Shown piece by piece: positions 15,053-16,458 of a stretch of 16,458 nucleotides of DNA; positions within the stretch are counted from its first letter, which is position 1; each line of letters begins with the position of its first letter. Below the pieces are notes generated by a model. The model saw nothing but the letters and a program-made list of their open reading frames with translations, made no database searches and was not told the DNA's origin. The stretch is taken from the NCBI GenBank assembly GCA_916720425.1, contig CAKARD010000020.1:1-16458 (forward strand), given 5' to 3'. Origin of the DNA: an uncultured Kingella sp. (GTDB lineage Bacteria > Pseudomonadota > Gammaproteobacteria > Burkholderiales > Neisseriaceae). The position numbers were made by a program, and so were the translations under genes.

Positions 15053-15978
15053 GCCCGACCTTTCCGAGCCATTTTTTTGGCTTCACGCTCCACTTTTAGT
15101 TGCGCTTCCTTCTGACGTGCGGCCTTTAACCATATTTCCCACTGATTGGGCGTTTCTAAAGTAATACGACCTATTGCCCCCATACGAAAATCCGTTAAAA
15201 CTAATTCAGCTGCTTTTTGATAATTGATGCGCCCACCACTTAATAAAGCCCCACGTTTTTGAGCCACCCATTCCAACCAAGCAACATCATCCCAATGACT
15301 AGAAGGATTTTTATTTGCCATATAACGCTCTTGCAATAATGACAAATAATGGCGACGCAAATAATCCAACAAAACTAATGCCACTTCTTCTTCATCTAAT
15401 GCATTACGTCCTATCGCCCCAGAAGCCGCCAAATTATAACCACTCTCTTCTACAATAATCTTAGGCCACAACATCCCTGGTGTATCATACAACCAAAAAT
15501 CATCTGCTAAAAACAAACGCTGTTCTGTTTTTGTAATCCCAGGTTCATTACCTGTTTTTGCTGATTTTTTACCTAGCATATTATTAATTAAAGTAGATTT
15601 TCCTACATTAGGAATACCACAAATTAACACACGTAAAGGCTTATCTATACCTTGACGCCGTGGTAATAAACTACGACACGCATAAATAATCTTAACCACT
15701 GCGGCTTTCTCTTCACTATCCAGTGCAATTGCCTGTGTCTGATTTTTTTGATTAAAAAAATCTAACCATATTTTAGTGCGATCAGGATCGGCTAAATCTT
15801 GTTTATTCAGAATCTTTAACTTAGGTTTACCCTTTTCTAACTGCGCCAATAGCGGATTCTCACTTGATGCGGGTAAACGCGCGTCAAGCATTTCAATTAC
15901 CATATCTACAGTTTTCAAACGTTCGGCAATCACTCTTTTTGCCTTATTCATATGACCAGGAAACCACTGAATTGCCAT
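15049..15978 (-). CDS. rbgA: Ribosome biogenesis GTPase RbgA/YlqF
   Basis: A 309-residue circularly permuted GTPase. The motif order is G4 (NKQD, 58-61), then G1/P-loop (GIPNVGKST, 121-129), G2 Thr149 (PGITK) and G3 (DTPG, 165-168), which is the YlqF/YawG arrangement. The N-terminal WFPGHMNKAKR (5-15) is the YlqF signature, and a basic C-terminal tail (KVEREAKKMARKGRA) fits RNA binding. In Bacillus, RbgA acts in late 50S subunit assembly; the same role is inferred here. Start at 15978 has only a weak GGAA-type ribosome binding site. It is the first gene of the rbgA-phosphatase-GAF chain; its promoter should lie in the short gap before the mobile-element remnants. Confidence 0.92.
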   Translation of the reverse strand: MAIQWFPGHMNKAKRVIAERLKTVDMVIEMLDARLPASSENPLLAQLEKGKPKLKILNKQDLADPDRTKIWLDFFNQKNQTQAIALDSEEKAAVVKIIYACRSLLPRRQGIDKPLRVLICGIPNVGKSTLINNMLGKKSAKTGNEPGITKTEQRLFLADDFWLYDTPGMLWPKIIVEESGYNLAASGAIGRNALDEEEVALVLLDYLRRHYLSLLQERYMANKNPSSHWDDVAWLEWVAQKRGALLSGGRINYQKAAELVLTDFRMGAIGRITLETPNQWEIWLKAARQKEAQLKVEREAKKMARKGRA

Positions 15979-16008
15979 TATTATTCCATTTCATCATAAC
16001 GTAAGTAA

Positions 16009-16033
16009 AGGCAACACTAATATTGAGTTGCCT
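16009..16033. other. Hairpin at the edge of the mobile-element remnant
   Basis: AGGCAAC (16009-16015) and GTTGCCT (16027-16033) form a perfect 7-pair stem with an 11-base AT-rich loop. On the minus strand it is followed by TTTACTT, so it might weakly terminate minus-strand transcription arriving from the right before rbgA. It could equally be an end structure of the IS110-like remnant. Confidence 0.35.
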
Positions 16034-16210
16034 CTGACATTATACGCGATTTACTCACCTACTTTAGATTATCACCAAACCATTTTTGACATAAACGATA
16101 AAGGCATAGAGAAACTCCATAAATGGTTAATAGAAAAAGCAGTAGATCTAACTAATTTGCATGTATGTTTTGAAGCCACTAAAAAGCCTATATCGGCGAA
16201 AAAAGTAATT
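16028..16210 (+). pseudogene. Decayed N-terminal fragment of an IS110-like transposase
   Basis: An open frame of about 60 codons reads LTLYAIYSPTLDYHQTIF, then KGIEKLHKWL and LHVCFEAT. This layout resembles the DEDD domain start of IS110/IS1111/Piv transposases (Y-x-GIDVSK-x-TLD, then KG-x-x-x-L-x-x-WL, then an EAT motif). The segment that normally carries the first catalytic Asp (GIDVSK) reads AIYSP, so that Asp appears lost, while the Glu of FEAT remains. Only a TTG at 16028 could start it, and that codon lies in the hairpin, so it is probably not expressed. The similarity stops where an IS5-family inverted repeat begins (16212). The assignment is from pattern recognition of a short, degraded stretch and is tentative. 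Confidence 0.45.
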
Positions 16211-16211
16211 A

Positions 16212-16231
16212 GAGACCTTTGCAAAATCCCC
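16212..16231 (+). repeat. Terminal inverted repeat of an IS5-family (IS1106-like) element
   Basis: The stretch starting GAGACCTTTGCAAAAT, followed by CCCC, matches what I recall as the left end of IS1106-like elements in Neisseria. It is preceded by TTA (16209-16211), compatible with the short T/A-rich target site used by this IS5 subgroup. The matching right end, if present, lies beyond the window. Confidence 0.7.
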
Positions 16232-16250
16232 AAAATCCTCTAAATTCCCA

Positions 16251-16458
16251 AAACAGCGTCAGGCCATAGAAGTCGATGAAGAAGGACAAATCAGTGGCCA
16301 AACCACACCAAGCAAAGATAAAGATGCCTTCTGGACAAAGACAAACGGCCTCTATAAACTCGGTTACAAACAGCATACCCGCACCGATGCAGAAGGCTAT
16401 ATTGAGAAACTGCATATTACCCCCGCCAATGCCCATGAGTGCAAACACCTGTCGCCTT
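16251..16458 (+). pseudogene. IS5-family transposase, internal fragment without its N-terminus
   Basis: From 16251 an uninterrupted frame of 69 codons to the window edge reads KQRQAIEVDEEGQISG, then TPSKDKDAFWTKTNGLYKLG, YKQHTRTDAEGYIEKLHIT and PANAHECKHLSP. This is the central part of an IS1106-like transposase, between the first and second acidic catalytic residues. There is no start codon and the first half of the protein is missing, so it cannot make a working transposase even if the C-terminal half is intact outside the window. Relative to the form I remember, DARWTKKNG is changed to DAFWTKTNG, a sign of drift. The fragment is visibly richer in G+C than the neighbouring genes. Confidence 0.75.

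Larger units (their letters stand above)
16212..16458 (+). mobile_element. IS1106-like IS5-family element, internally deleted, partial
   Basis: The element begins with its terminal repeat at 16212 and about 40 bases of normal left-end sequence (CCCCAAAATCCTCTAAATTC). It then passes at about 16250 directly into codons for the middle of the transposase. In a complete element the N-terminal half of the transposase gene, several hundred bases, separates these parts. It is therefore a deletion derivative and continues past the right edge. It appears to have landed in an older IS110-like remnant. Confidence 0.7.

Noticed and set aside
16209..16448. Minus-strand open frame of 79 codons at the right edge
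   Set aside because: It is antisense to the recognisable IS5-family transposase fragment.
1..16458. CRISPR arrays, tRNA or rRNA genes, phage genes, toxin-antitoxin or defence systems
   Set aside because: No direct repeat-spacer pattern, cloverleaf-like gene or related protein was seen; intergenic gaps are short and every gap is below 300 bases.

Overview
The window looks like chromosomal DNA of a member of the Neisseriaceae (Betaproteobacteria) with an AT-rich genome, by eye about 40% G+C. The family call rests on protein character and a few family marks: the extended form of TrmJ, an LptF and a MurB of the neisserial kind, a terminator at 11229-11262 whose two arms carry CGTCTGAA (the 8-base core of the neisserial DNA uptake sequence), and an IS1106-like IS5-family fragment at the right edge. 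Genus cannot be fixed from the sequence alone. Almost all of the window is ordinary core genome; no CRISPR array, phage module, toxin-antitoxin pair or defence island is visible.

Plus-strand half (1-6170). After a terminator from an unseen upstream gene come three closely packed genes: trmJ (tRNA 2'-O-methyltransferase), hpnE (hydroxysqualene dehydroxylase, overlapping trmJ by 4 bases) and a short-chain dehydrogenase-like gene whose usual catalytic Tyr is Phe. A PfkB-family sugar kinase follows with its own ribosome binding site. A flavodoxin-like NAD(P)H:FMN reductase has the best sigma-70 promoter in the window and its own terminator. Next is ubiD, the prenyl-FMN-dependent decarboxylase of ubiquinone synthesis.

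Middle (6171-11292). A minus-strand MHS-family metabolite:proton symporter converges on ubiD. A tight minus-strand operon osmC-nfeD-qmcA (thiol peroxidase-like protein, membrane OB-fold protein, SPFH/stomatin protein) is divergent from lpdA (dihydrolipoyl dehydrogenase, E3), which stands alone without its E1/E2 partners and ends at the uptake-sequence-like terminator.

Minus-strand right half (11293-15978). In transcription order: rbgA/ylqF (50S assembly GTPase), a histidine phosphatase and a GAF-domain protein, linked by two 4-base ATGA overlaps; then slyX and lptF (LPS export permease, without lptG beside it); then murB (peptidoglycan precursor reductase).

Right edge (about 16000-16458). 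This is a scar of mobile DNA: a decayed IS110-like transposase N-terminus interrupted by the left end of an IS5-family (IS1106-like) element. That left end is joined, apparently by an internal deletion, directly to mid-transposase codons that run off the window.

The points most worth following are the SDR-like protein with an altered catalytic centre next to hpnE, the translationally coupled rbgA-phosphatase-GAF trio, lptF separated from lptG, and the deleted IS at the edge. I do not see convincing evidence for a wholly new system.
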